Assembly (NCBI GenBank): GCA_938030665.1
Contig: CALHHY010000024.1
Coordinates: forward strand, 1 to 64,000
Source of the DNA: an uncultured Litoreibacter sp.
GTDB taxonomy: Bacteria; Pseudomonadota; Alphaproteobacteria; Rhodobacterales; Rhodobacteraceae
Reading direction: 5' to 3'
Length of the DNA stretch: 64,000 nucleotides
The translations under genes were made by a program, and so were the position numbers. Under the pieces are notes generated by a model. It did no database searches and was not told where the DNA came from. It saw nothing but the letters and a program-made list of their open reading frames with translations. Position 1 is the stretch's first letter. Each line of letters begins with the position of its first letter. This document shows positions 1-9,673 of the stretch, piece by piece.

Positions 1-1
1 T

Positions 2-463
2 TCGGCGCGCGATCAGAAGATCTGGGTGCAGGAGCTGACAAGCGACAATAGTGGTTACTTCACCGGCGCAACAAACGCCAAAGTGGTGCCGGGTTTGAAG
101 CCGAACTACAAGGAAGGCCCGCATGTCTATCAGCGCAATCCTGGCGGCCCGCTTTATATGCTCTACGCGCGTGTCGACAAAGGCGGGTATCGTCTTGAGC
201 TCGCGCGCAGCTTCAACGGTCCGATGGGTCCATTCGTTCCAGCAGGTGTTGCGGTCAAGGACTTCAGAGAACCACACTTCGCAAACAACAGCGCGCCGAC
301 AAACCACGGTTCGATCGTTGCCTACAAAGGGAAGAACTATGTCTTCCACCACCGACATCTGAACAAGCCGGGCCAGTTCAAGTATCGCACCGCGATCTTC
401 AACGAGTTTTACTACGACAATAACGGCAACGCGATCACAGTCGATCCTTTCAAGTCGAACTAA
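2..463 (+). CDS. Glycoside hydrolase family 43-like protein, C-terminal part (5' truncated by window edge)
   Basis: Frame open from base 2 (SARDQKIWVQEL...); EGPHVY..YMLYAR and NHGSIV..YVFHHRH motifs resemble GH43 proteins. Confidence 0.65.
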   Translation, partial: SARDQKIWVQELTSDNSGYFTGATNAKVVPGLKPNYKEGPHVYQRNPGGPLYMLYARVDKGGYRLELARSFNGPMGPFVPAGVAVKDFREPHFANNSAPTNHGSIVAYKGKNYVFHHRHLNKPGQFKYRTAIFNEFYYDNNGNAITVDPFKSN

Positions 464-541
464 GGGTTCTGGGCGCAGGAAGGTCGGTTTGCGCAGTTCG
501 CAATTATTCCTTCCTTCCCGATACTCTTAATAATGAATCAG

Positions 542-572
542 AAAAGCGGCCTCCATTGCGGGGCCGTTTTTC
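542..572 (+). terminator. Rho-independent terminator
   Basis: CGGCC...GGCCG stem followed by T5, downstream of the GH43-like CDS. Confidence 0.7.
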
Positions 573-883
573 TGGTGAAAAGGATGCTAGCGGTGGACCG
601 ATGATCCTGTGCGATGGCGTGGCCGGGTCGGTTGCAGCGCCTCAAACTGCTTGCCCGGTTTCTTGACCAGCGAAAGGGTGCAGGGGCAAATCAGACCGTT
701 GTTTTGCGAGCCTAAAACCGCGCTTGGGTCATTGCCGCTGACCCTGTCAAGAGACACAAAATGGGTGAGAACTTTGATTTCGGAACAGGCCCTACAGGGT
801 AGGATAGGGCGGTGGCGTGTCCGGACCCAACTTGAAGAGGGTCTCCTATCGCGCGGGGGATATTTTGCCGTGGTCATCCTCGG

Positions 884-916
884 AAAAAAACCGCCCCGTG
901 GAGTACCACGGGGCGG
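884..916 (-). terminator. Rho-independent terminator of the EF-hand gene
   Basis: Perfect 11-bp stem CCGCCCCGTGG-AGTA-CCACGGGGCGG with A7 on + (T7 on -), just past the stop of the minus CDS. Confidence 0.9.
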
Positions 917-965
917 TGCCGACTGAGCCCGTCCAGGAGGGGCGGACGAAATGGTAAACAGGTAC

Positions 966-2090
966 TTAGGTTACTGGCTGCAGTGCGGTGTTCAGGAAGG
1001 TATCGAATTCTTCGCGGGACATTGAGCCGTCGTTATTGCTGTCAAACACATCGAACGGTGAGGATGCGTCGCCAGGTGCGGCAGTGGCGGGTTCGGCATA
1101 GTTCTGCGGGCTCGCCATTTCCGCCTCCGGACTACCCATCTTGTCGGCTTCATCGGCGACACGTTCGCGGGTTTGCTGCTTCGCAGCCTCTTGCTCAAGA
1201 GCCGCCTCAGCATATTGCTGCGGACTTGCCGGCATGTCCGCCTCGTCGGGCATTTCTGGCATAGCATCGCCCATATCGGCTTGAGGCGCCACCGCCTGAT
1301 CGAGGTAGGCGTAAAGCTCTTCCTCGGTCACGACGCCATCGCGATCGGTATCCAATTCCGACTTGAGTTCTTCGTCGCTGACCATGCCATCACCGTTAAC
1401 GTCAAGGTGTTGGGCTAACTCGTCGACATCCACGGCACCATCGCCATTCAGGTCGGCGGATGTTGTTTTTGCCCGGGTTTTCGCGCCACCCATTGCCATG
1501 TCATCTGGACCGGCAGCCATGCCCGGCATTTCGTCGGGCACCATGCCGGGAGGCATCGCGCTCGGGTCCTGCGTCGCATAGGGGTCAGTCATCTGCTTGC
1601 GCGCCAACTCGTTCGTGACGTAGTCCAGAAATTCATCGGCGGAGACCGCTGAGTCGCCGTTCTGGTCAAGCTTTGCCAACAGCTCTTCCAATGAGACCTC
1701 CCCGTTGACGTCCGCGTCCAGCGCTTCGACCAAATCCTGGATTGTCAGCGTTTGGTCCATGGCCGGCTGGTCGTTGTAACCCATTTCACCGCCGGATTGC
1801 GGGGGTGACATCGGTGCACCGGCCGTCGCGGCATTGGGTGGCACGTCGGAGCCGTAACCAGGATCTGCTTGCGCGGGCGGCATCTTTGGAGCGGACTGAC
1901 CTTCAGCCATGTCCCCAGGCATCCCGGCGGGATCCATACCAGCCCCCGGTGTCATGCCGTTTGGCATTGCCTGGTTGAGCAAATCCAGCAGGTCAGCGCT
2001 GATGTCAGCGGCCCCTGCCGGCGCTTCCGGTTCTATTGGGGCAGCTGTCGGCGTAGCCGCCATTGGTGTTGCAGTCGTGCTATTCATCAT
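966..2090 (-). CDS. Multi-EF-hand protein, no obvious signal peptide; possible T3SS substrate
   Basis: Six EF-hand-like loops (DADVNGEVSLEE, DQNGDSAVSADE, DLNGDGAVDVDE, DVNGDGMVSDEE, DTDRDGVVTEEE, DSNNDGSMSREE); start placed at MMNSTTATP because a GGAG-type RBS precedes it. Confidence 0.8.
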   Translation of the reverse strand: MMNSTTATPMAATPTAAPIEPEAPAGAADISADLLDLLNQAMPNGMTPGAGMDPAGMPGDMAEGQSAPKMPPAQADPGYGSDVPPNAATAGAPMSPPQSGGEMGYNDQPAMDQTLTIQDLVEALDADVNGEVSLEELLAKLDQNGDSAVSADEFLDYVTNELARKQMTDPYATQDPSAMPPGMVPDEMPGMAAGPDDMAMGGAKTRAKTTSADLNGDGAVDVDELAQHLDVNGDGMVSDEELKSELDTDRDGVVTEEELYAYLDQAVAPQADMGDAMPEMPDEADMPASPQQYAEAALEQEAAKQQTRERVADEADKMGSPEAEMASPQNYAEPATAAPGDASSPFDVFDSNNDGSMSREEFDTFLNTALQPVT

Positions 2091-2483
2091 TTTCACTTCT
2101 CCTTTGCTAACCAAACTATCGGCGTGGGTTAGCAAACAAACAATTAGTGAGAAGGTACGGAACCGGTTCGGTGCAACCACGTAATCGCCTAAGTAGTTTT
2201 CTCCAGACCTAAAATTGTTTGCCGGATCCTGGTACAGCACGTCAAAACTGATGCGCCTGAAAATTCCAACCGAAAAAACGGTTGGTGCAATCTGAAGACA
2301 CCGAACCTGGTGACCGACATCTGGCAGGTGACTGAGAGTAATCTCCGCATCGTTCCCGCACTACTGACCATTTCTAGGTAGTGAAAATTGTTTGGTTTTC
2401 CAGAAACTAGGATATGTTGTTACAAGGTTGAGCGCTGCATAGATCATTCAGCGCGACGCAAGACTGTTTTGTATAGGCATGCC

Positions 2484-3185
2484 ATGAGTTCAATCACCCC
2501 CTCACTGACGCGAAGCGAAACGCTCTCACGTCCTGTTCAGCCAAACTCGGAACTCGGGACGCGCGAAGAACTGTCTAGCGCAATCCGTACGTTCGTCGAG
2601 AAAGGTGTACAGCGTTTCGATGTCGACAACGCAGAATCAGCGGGTAAATTTGTGTTACGCAACGTTCAAGACAGACTGGCTCAGCCGGATCAGCGTGAGA
2701 TGGTTCTGCATTTGCTGGACAATCGTTTTCTGGACGAGCGGTCGGTTGAAGACGCAGAACTGATGTCAGAGTTCGAAGATCATTTGCTGCTTAAACCGGG
2801 ATACCTTTCGCCGAAAAGCAGAATGGCAGTTGAGTTCAAACCGATCTCGTTTGAAAACTGCCCACATGGCGGCTGCCCGGTGTCGCTGAGCGTCGCCGGT
2901 GCCGATGGAAAGCCCCGGATCTACATCTCGCGCCAGTTGGGATTCCGTGAGGCAATTCTAGCATCCCAGCTTTCAGTCTCTGATCTGATGGTAAAAACGG
3001 CAAAGGGACTCGGCATTGATATACCCGATGGTGACGTCGCCAGCAGCCTATTTACGACCCTGTCAAAGGGCGAGCTGCCGGCTCAGCAGGGGTCGAAGTC
3101 AGCGCCGGCAGAGACGACCGTGATATTCGATGGTCAATCCGTGCAAGGTGTCGCGCGGTGGCTGCACGAACTCGACGAAGCGTAA
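2484..3185 (+). CDS. Hypothetical protein next to T3SS genes
   Basis: Open frame MSSITPSLTRSETL...; start moved from 2388 to ATG 2484; no recognised family. Confidence 0.6.
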   Translation: MSSITPSLTRSETLSRPVQPNSELGTREELSSAIRTFVEKGVQRFDVDNAESAGKFVLRNVQDRLAQPDQREMVLHLLDNRFLDERSVEDAELMSEFEDHLLLKPGYLSPKSRMAVEFKPISFENCPHGGCPVSLSVAGADGKPRIYISRQLGFREAILASQLSVSDLMVKTAKGLGIDIPDGDVASSLFTTLSKGELPAQQGSKSAPAETTVIFDGQSVQGVARWLHELDEA

Positions 3186-3218
3186 TTGGTGCGTTAAGTC
3201 GATTTCACTTGCTGCTGA

Positions 3219-5342
3219 TTAGCTAGCGTACATTTCGTCTTCAAACTGCGCGCTTTGCTCCTGCGCGAGTGATCCAATGACCATGATCGGGATTGACGGA
3301 ATGTCGTTCGCGACTTCATGTGGCGCGAGGACAGGCAAATGTAGTCCGTTTGATGCAAGAAAATTCCGCAATCTGCGCCGGAGATCTGCTGCAGTCACGA
3401 TGACGGGCTGATAGGCTTCGTCCCTGAGGTCACGATCAATTTTGCGCACCTCCTGGATCAGGAAATCTGCGCTTTCTGCGTCAAGTAGCAGTGTCATGCT
3501 ATCAGGATCATTTGGCATCCGGCGAAGGTCATTCAATGAATGACGTATCTCGGCTTCGATTTCGGGCGAAATCATTACTAGACCAAGGATGCCAGGCTTA
3601 CCCGCGATCCGGTGGCACAGCTGGCGTTTCATATCGCTACGCAAACATTCAGCCAAAATGGGGGCGGAGATTTCCTCAAGCGTATGACACCGCTGATGCA
3701 GTGACGCGATAACAAGCTCAAGGGGCCGTAAGGGGATGCCGTCCTCAACGAGATAACGAACGGTTTGCTGAAGCGTAACCGCGTCAATCTTTTCTTCGAC
3801 TTCACCCATCGATTGCTCAGATGTTGCCCGCATCGCCGCGACGAGGCGCAGCATTTCATGGGCCGAAAACAGATTGCCGATGTTCTGCTCAAATGCCCGG
3901 AATGTGAGAAGCGACAACAGGTCTTCGATGTCGATTGTTCCAACCCCTAGACTTTGCAATTCGGGAAGCTTGTCTTCGGCAACCCACATGCCCGACAACG
4001 AGCGATAGTCGAATTCCTCATAATCGCTTTCATCCAGAGATGCTTTCACCAGACGCACATCGCGCCGCGCGACAGCGACGAAGCCCATCCGAAGTTCCCC
4101 GGTTTCAATGGGGACTTCGTCGATAAGGATTGCCCATTTGTGTCCGGACAATACCTCGGAGCTGAGCAACCCGGGACGGGGGAACGCGACCCCACGCGCT
4201 GTAAAGAACGCCCAGAACCGGTCCAAAAGTAGGGTTTCGAGCCGCGATTGATCAAGCATTTTAAAGGCTTCCGGGCTCATTTCCAGCTCAATGCGGCCGC
4301 TGATCCCAAGTGACGACTTTGGCTTTGATGCTTCTTCTTCCTGCTCCTTCAGATCGAGACCTTCCTCGTCTTCTTTGGCTTCCTCAGCCGCGACTGCGGC
4401 TTGCGCGGCGACGTGTCGCCTTAGCACATAGGTCAGTACAAGAAGCGTTGCTGAAAACATCATGAACGTTGCGGTAGGAAAACCAGGAATGAATCCGACG
4501 CACAGGATGATCGCCGCTGCCGCGCCCGATACGCGGGGGTCTGCGACGATCTCACGGCCAATATCATTGCCCAGGTCAGACGAATCCGAATCGATCACCC
4601 GCGTAACGATTACGCCCGCACTCAGCGCCATCAGAAGTGCAGGGATCTGTGCGACCAGGCCGTCTCCAATAGTCAGCAATGAGAAGGTTTGCACGGATTC
4701 AACAAACGACAAGCCGTGCAGGTTCAAGCCTACAACGATACCGCCAATCAGGTTCACTGAGATAATGATCAGACCAGCTATAGCATCGCCTTTGACGAAT
4801 TTCATTGCACCGTCCATGGCTCCGAAGAACTGATTGTTCTTGTCAAGGCGTCGCCGCATCATTTTGCCTTCTTCGGCTGTGATGTCTCCTGCTTTGACTT
4901 GGGCATCAATTGTCATTTGCTTGCCGGGAAGGGCGTCCAGCGTGAAGCGCGCGGCGACTTCAGCGACCCGCTCGGCCCCTTTGGTGACGACGAGAAACTG
5001 AACTGCTGTGATGATCAAGAAGATGACCAGCCCGATGGCCACGGACCCGGCGACAACGACGTCACCGAAGGTTTCAATGATAGTGCCTGCGTCCGCTTCA
5101 GACAGGATCAGACGGGTCGTGGCCACCGACAGCGCCAAACGAAAAGCCGTCCCAAGCAGGATTACCGAGGGGAATGTCGAGAAGTCAGATGGCTCACGCA
5201 GGTAAATTGCCACCATCAAAAGGATCACAGACAAGGAGATGTTGAGACCCAGAAGCACATCCATCAAGGCCTGTGAAACGGGGACAACCATTAATGCCAG
5301 CGTTGTAATCAGCAGCAGTATGAGAAACAGGTCTTTGCGCAT
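3219..5342 (-). CDS. sctV: T3SS export apparatus protein SctV (FlhA/InvA family)
   Basis: N-terminal multi-TM domain with LGLNISLSVILLMVAIYLREPSDFSTFPSVILLGTAFRLALSVATTRLIL; soluble C-terminal domain; start at MRKDLFLIL. Confidence 0.95.
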   Translation of the reverse strand: MRKDLFLILLLITTLALMVVPVSQALMDVLLGLNISLSVILLMVAIYLREPSDFSTFPSVILLGTAFRLALSVATTRLILSEADAGTIIETFGDVVVAGSVAIGLVIFLIITAVQFLVVTKGAERVAEVAARFTLDALPGKQMTIDAQVKAGDITAEEGKMMRRRLDKNNQFFGAMDGAMKFVKGDAIAGLIIISVNLIGGIVVGLNLHGLSFVESVQTFSLLTIGDGLVAQIPALLMALSAGVIVTRVIDSDSSDLGNDIGREIVADPRVSGAAAAIILCVGFIPGFPTATFMMFSATLLVLTYVLRRHVAAQAAVAAEEAKEDEEGLDLKEQEEEASKPKSSLGISGRIELEMSPEAFKMLDQSRLETLLLDRFWAFFTARGVAFPRPGLLSSEVLSGHKWAILIDEVPIETGELRMGFVAVARRDVRLVKASLDESDYEEFDYRSLSGMWVAEDKLPELQSLGVGTIDIEDLLSLLTFRAFEQNIGNLFSAHEMLRLVAAMRATSEQSMGEVEEKIDAVTLQQTVRYLVEDGIPLRPLELVIASLHQRCHTLEEISAPILAECLRSDMKRQLCHRIAGKPGILGLVMISPEIEAEIRHSLNDLRRMPNDPDSMTLLLDAESADFLIQEVRKIDRDLRDEAYQPVIVTAADLRRRLRNFLASNGLHLPVLAPHEVANDIPSIPIMVIGSLAQEQSAQFEDEMYAS

Positions 5343-5423
5343 CAAATGCTCCGCGACGAACTGGTGATGTAGTTGAGCCGGCCCATCTGGGCCGGCTCGC
5401 ACTGTTGTTTGAAAAGGCCGCGT

Positions 5424-5636
5424 TTACGAGCCTTTGGATGCAACGGTGTTGGCGGTCTTTTCAGGCTTCATAATAATTTCGGCCTTGATCAAACTCTCGT
5501 TTGCCTCTGCCGTGATCGCCGCCAGCTGTTGCGCGGTATCCGTTACGTTACCAAAGCCGCCACCTTCTGCGGCGCCCGCTCCGGCACCTCCGGCTGCGCC
5601 ACCTGCTGCGGGTGGGGTTGATGTTGCTACTTCCAT
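5424..5636 (-). CDS. Small (70 aa) T3SS-associated protein; possible needle/rod component
   Basis: Ala/Gly-rich N-terminus, helical C-terminus (TAQQLAAITAEANESLIKAEIIM); between sctV and sctC1; size fits SctF/SctI but no motif proof. Confidence 0.5.
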   Translation of the reverse strand: MEVATSTPPAAGGAAGGAGAGAAEGGGFGNVTDTAQQLAAITAEANESLIKAEIIMKPEKTANTVASKGS

Positions 5637-5738
5637 GGGTCTTTCCTTTCATTTTCCGTAGATTGAACCACTCTCGTTGAATGGAGCGTCGTATGGCTAC
5701 AAGGGTAGCCGGTTGATTTGATCAGGATGTGATCAAAC

Positions 5739-6371
5739 TCATTGCGGTGGAACAACGCTTTGTGTCCCACCGGGGTTGACAGGTTCTGCTGAGGTTGGGG
5801 ATAGGATCACCTGGCCCAAGCGTTCAACGGACAACACATTCGCACGGCGGACCCGGATCTGGGGCGCATCAGCGACGATCTCGTCGGGCGGCTGTATACT
5901 TTGCAGAATCGCCTCGCTGAACGCGACTAGCTTTGGATGGCCGGTCAGGACAATCGCACTGCCGTTCGCCACGGAAATCATGTTTAAGACATCTGCGGTT
6001 ATGTCTGCATTTTCGAGGGCGGTAACAGCACCGGCATACCCAACATCGCCAAGCCGGACAATTCTGGTGGCTGCCTCCGATTTCAGGCCCACGTAATAGG
6101 TGTTGTTGAACTGGAACCAATCCAGATCGCTGCTGCGCCCTAGCGTTTCCAAAACATCTTCAACGGAGCCTTCGTACCAACCGTTGACTGTCTGAGTCCT
6201 CAGCGTTTCCGTGGTTTCGATGCGGGAGCCGGTTATGGTGTCAATGGTATCTAGGAAAACGTTGAGACGGGTATCGATAGCGCGCAAAGCAAGTGTGTCC
6301 ACCTGGCTTTGAACGGTGTCTGCCTGCGCAATTTGCGCAAAACAACATAGACATAGCAAAGAGATGCGCAT
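5739..6371 (-). CDS. Short secretin N-domain protein, SctC1/RhcC1-like
   Basis: Signal peptide; ETLRTQTVNGWYEGSVEDVLETLGRSSDLDWFQFNNTYYV fits a secretin N0 region; 210 aa with no C-terminal pore domain. Confidence 0.7.
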   Translation of the reverse strand: MRISLLCLCCFAQIAQADTVQSQVDTLALRAIDTRLNVFLDTIDTITGSRIETTETLRTQTVNGWYEGSVEDVLETLGRSSDLDWFQFNNTYYVGLKSEAATRIVRLGDVGYAGAVTALENADITADVLNMISVANGSAIVLTGHPKLVAFSEAILQSIQPPDEIVADAPQIRVRRANVLSVERLGQVILSPTSAEPVNPGGTQSVVPPQ

Positions 6372-6617
6372 TTTTTTGTTTACCCCCTAGTTCCGAAAGC
6401 ACAGGCCGCGAAGCGCCGAATCTGCTGTGCTGCGTCGAAGCTTTTGCTAACGCTAACGAGCGAAGACGTGCTTACTAATCAGGGTCGGCTACGTATTTAT
6501 CTAAGTATCGCGCGGCCCAGTGCGTGGCTAAGCTCACTATGCAAATGCGGCCCCTTCCATAAACCTAAGGCAATTCGCATCGGGCGCATCTGTCCGAAAA
6601 ATCGTCAAGGGGGCACT

Positions 6618-6818
6618 ATGGAAGTTCAACCAATTGGATCGACTCAGCCGGCTACAACGGAAGTCAATTCTCCGGCCGTCGAAAATCAAACAAGCGATAC
6701 GACCGCTCAAAATGCAGATATGCAAGCCGCATTGGCCGAGATGACCAAAGCGCTAATGCTGCCTTTAATGTTGAAGTCGATGGAAAAGGCGCGTGAGTTG
6801 GGAGACCCCAACAAATGA
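6618..6818 (+). CDS. Small (66 aa) protein in T3SS operon
   Basis: ATG 6618 after GGGGG-type RBS; 4-bp overlap with next CDS; helical C-terminus. Confidence 0.55.
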   Translation: MEVQPIGSTQPATTEVNSPAVENQTSDTTAQNADMQAALAEMTKALMLPLMLKSMEKARELGDPNK

Positions 6819-7201
6819 CCGGGGCGGTCGAAAGCCTGTCTCTCGAATCTCTAATGCCAGAAAAAACTGTGCAGTTTGATAGCCGTGAAGACCTCACGGA
6901 TGCTGTGGCCCAGGCCATGGAACGTGCGGCGCTTGCGCCGGGAGCGGAGCATGGCGAGCTCAATGATCTCGATGAAATTCTTGGGTTGTCTCAGGGCGAA
7001 GTCGAAAGCCACAGCGATGTGATCCAATCCAAAGCCGAGGTTACAGGCGCGCCTGAAGCAGCGGCCACGGATGAGGAAAAGGTCCAAGATGTCGCACATG
7101 AGATGGCAGATCTGGTTGCCGAAATGACGGTTTGGCAAATTAGCTGGGGTGTTGCGCAAAGTGCGCAAAAGGACCTGATGCACTTGCTGAAATCCGGTTG
7201 A
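6815..7201 (+). CDS. Candidate T3SS inner rod/needle-type protein (SctI-like)
   Basis: 128 aa, C-terminal helix VAEMTVWQISWGVAQSAQKDLMHLLKSG; directly before sctD. Confidence 0.45.
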   Translation: MTGAVESLSLESLMPEKTVQFDSREDLTDAVAQAMERAALAPGAEHGELNDLDEILGLSQGEVESHSDVIQSKAEVTGAPEAAATDEEKVQDVAHEMADLVAEMTVWQISWGVAQSAQKDLMHLLKSG

Positions 7202-7213
7202 TTGGTCTGACTG

Positions 7214-8149
7214 ATGTTGCACGCGACCGGGAAATTCACTCAAGGCTATGTGAGCCAGCTGGTCAGCAAGATCCAAGATTGGTGGCAACGGATGCCCTTC
7301 ATGAGCCGCGATCTGGAAGCGGTCGTGAGCGGGGGCATTCAGGAGGGTAGCTATGCCGCGTTGCCTGCGCAGTCTTTCCGCATCGGTTCGTCCTGGAAAG
7401 ATGACCTATTGCTGATTGACGATCCCGAATCAAAGCCCGTGAATGTCCGGCGCTCGCCATCGGTATTTGGTGAGTTACTGAGTTTCGATTCCGAGCGAAC
7501 AGATCTATTGGTCAATGGCGCGCCGGTAGACGCCGAAGGGAACTATTTCCGGGTCCCGTGCAAAGTGGAAGTTGGCCAGCACGTGCTAGAGATTGCAACC
7601 GCACATGTTGAAATTCAGCAACACAAACAACCCACTGGCCCGATATGGGTCATGGGTGCTGCGGCATTGATGCTTTTTGCCTTCATTCTCGCGCTTGGTC
7701 CGTCCGGACCCAGGGATGTTCCGCGTCGGACAGTTGTGGAAAGCAGTCTGGGCGGTGTTGAGTTGTACGATAAAGCGCTCACCATTGTGACCGGTTCTGG
7801 CCTTGCTGACGATCTTAATGTCTCCTTAGATGAGTCACAGGCTCTTCAGATTTCCGGCGAAATTCCGGAGCGGTTCGATGCCAGCTGGGAAGAGTTGCAG
7901 GTTCAGCTTGACGAAAATCTGACCGGAGCTGCGATCAAGAAAGATGTCTCGCTGCGCGAAAAAATTGAGAACGTCCCAACGATCACGCTTGCCGCGACTG
8001 GGGTGGATCCATTTTTGCTGTTGGCTGATGGCCGCAAAGTACGGGTCGGTGAGATCATGACGGAAGGCTGGCGTCTTGAGGAGATCGAGATGGAGCACTT
8101 TACGCTTACGAAAAATGAAAATTCTCTTGAACTGAGGTTTGACCAATGA
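7214..8149 (+). CDS. sctD: T3SS inner-membrane ring protein SctD (YscD-like: FHA-like cytoplasmic domain, one TM, periplasmic domain)
   Basis: 311 aa; single TM GPIWVMGAAALMLFAFILAL; position in T3SS cluster. Confidence 0.75.
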   Translation: MLHATGKFTQGYVSQLVSKIQDWWQRMPFMSRDLEAVVSGGIQEGSYAALPAQSFRIGSSWKDDLLLIDDPESKPVNVRRSPSVFGELLSFDSERTDLLVNGAPVDAEGNYFRVPCKVEVGQHVLEIATAHVEIQQHKQPTGPIWVMGAAALMLFAFILALGPSGPRDVPRRTVVESSLGGVELYDKALTIVTGSGLADDLNVSLDESQALQISGEIPERFDASWEELQVQLDENLTGAAIKKDVSLREKIENVPTITLAATGVDPFLLLADGRKVRVGEIMTEGWRLEEIEMEHFTLTKNENSLELRFDQ

Positions 8150-8553
8150 AGATTGATGTCCCTAATCCAGCGCAGGTGTCGGGCGGTGTTGCGCGTCCAG
8201 AAAAACCCAAAGTTCAGGAGCAAAGTGCCGAACAAAGAGAGTTTCAGGACTATGCCGCGCAACTTGCCCGCTCCCAAGTTGTTCACGCGATGCGTCCGCC
8301 GCTTTTTCAATTTCCAGATGTGTCTTACACTGGCGGTGCACGTTATGCTGATGAAGCCATCTCAAAGCTGCAACCTTTGAAAATGATATCTGGGCCTGAC
8401 TTGGCAGAGCGCGCGACGGCACTGGCAGATCGGTTTGCAATAATTTCTCAACGAGCGCCAAACTCTGAAGCAAGCCGAGGACTCCAAGAGGTTCGCAATT
8501 TTGCGGAACGGCTTTACTACCTTGAGTTCAAAAAGCAGGCGGATAGCGTATGA
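8146..8553 (+). CDS. Hypothetical T3SS-operon protein
   Basis: ATGA overlaps with both neighbours; no family recognised. Confidence 0.6.
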   Translation: MKIDVPNPAQVSGGVARPEKPKVQEQSAEQREFQDYAAQLARSQVVHAMRPPLFQFPDVSYTGGARYADEAISKLQPLKMISGPDLAERATALADRFAIISQRAPNSEASRGLQEVRNFAERLYYLEFKKQADSV

Positions 8554-8867
8554 AAATCGATAGATCCAGCTTGCAAGAAAGAACACAACACAGCGAAGAC
8601 GTGGCGTTACTTCTGGCGCTGTCGTCGAGCTACTATCTATTCGGTCAGGCAAAAGTTGCGATTTCTGTTCTTGAGCTGGCCCGACTGATCTCTCGGAATG
8701 ACCCCGCGATTCTTCAAATGCTCGCTGTCTTACTAAGCGAACAAGGTGAATTGGACAGGGCGTCAGGGGTGATTCAAACTCTTGAGCAACTTGAAGCGGA
8801 AATTCCTGAAGAGATTCGTCAATTGCAGATTCGCCTAGCAGCGATGCGGCGTAATGATAGCGGGTAA
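8550..8867 (+). CDS. TPR-like small protein, possible T3SS chaperone
   Basis: 105 aa all-helical; SSYYLFGQAKVAISVLELARLISRNDPAILQMLAVLLSEQGELDRA is TPR-like; coupled to upstream CDS. Confidence 0.55.
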   Translation: MKIDRSSLQERTQHSEDVALLLALSSSYYLFGQAKVAISVLELARLISRNDPAILQMLAVLLSEQGELDRASGVIQTLEQLEAEIPEEIRQLQIRLAAMRRNDSG

Positions 8868-8995
8868 ATAGACGTTAGCAGGGCAACTTTCCATTCTTGT
8901 GACGCAGGCAACATTTACTTTAATCCACGGTATTGTTTGCATGAAAAGAAATAGTTGCATTGCGTGAAAATGTGACGTGGGTTTGGGGGAACTAA

Positions 8996-9673
8996 ATGAG
9001 TGTTGGTGGTACAGTTCAGGGTTTCGACTCCTATCGCGTTGTTGTTGCTGATAGCCACGAGATCGTCCGTGAAGGTCTTGCGAATAGATTGGAAGATGCG
9101 TGTGACGTAAATGTCGTCGGCGAGGCCGGAGATGGCTATACAACAATCAAAGTCTGTCGCACTGAAAATCCCGATCTCCTGGTCATGGACCTGTCACTTG
9201 TGCGCCCGTCGGGCCTTGATACCTTTCGGCGGCTTCGTGAAACAAAACCTGAAATGAAGATTATCGTGATGTCTTCTGACGCGAGTCCGCTTGAGGCGTT
9301 TCAGACGATTTCGCTTGGCGCGGTGTCGTTCTTGCCAAAATGTGCAAAAAGCAGCCATTTCGTAAATGCCGTGAATGCCGCCATGTTGGGTTACTGCTGT
9401 ATCCCAGAAGTGTTCATGCCTGAATTTCTCGAGCTCCGCAAAAATGCGGCGCGCAATGGAAATATCTTCGGTCTTTCGGCAAGGGAAGTTGAAATACTCG
9501 TCGCCTGTGCCAATGGCTTGAAGTCGAAAGAGGTCGCGGGCCAACTTGATATCAGTGTCCGCACGGTCGAGACGCACCGTAATTCCATTTACCGTAAGAC
9601 GAATTGTCGCGATCTCAACAAGTTGTTGCACATGATCACCGACGAGTCAGCGCTTACGCCGAGTAGCACTTAG
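8996..9673 (+). CDS. Response regulator, REC + LuxR/NarL-type HTH
   Basis: REC domain with phosphoacceptor Asp in LLVMDLSL and conserved Lys in FLPK; HTH LSAREVEILVACANGLKSKEVAGQLDISVRTVETHRNSIYRK. Confidence 0.95.
   Translation: MSVGGTVQGFDSYRVVVADSHEIVREGLANRLEDACDVNVVGEAGDGYTTIKVCRTENPDLLVMDLSLVRPSGLDTFRRLRETKPEMKIIVMSSDASPLEAFQTISLGAVSFLPKCAKSSHFVNAVNAAMLGYCCIPEVFMPEFLELRKNAARNGNIFGLSAREVEILVACANGLKSKEVAGQLDISVRTVETHRNSIYRKTNCRDLNKLLHMITDESALTPSST

Noticed and set aside
587-926. Overlapping ORFs on both strands (96 and 105 aa) between GH43 and the EF-hand gene
   Set aside because: No conserved motif and opposed frames; possibly old mobile or decayed DNA but not supportable
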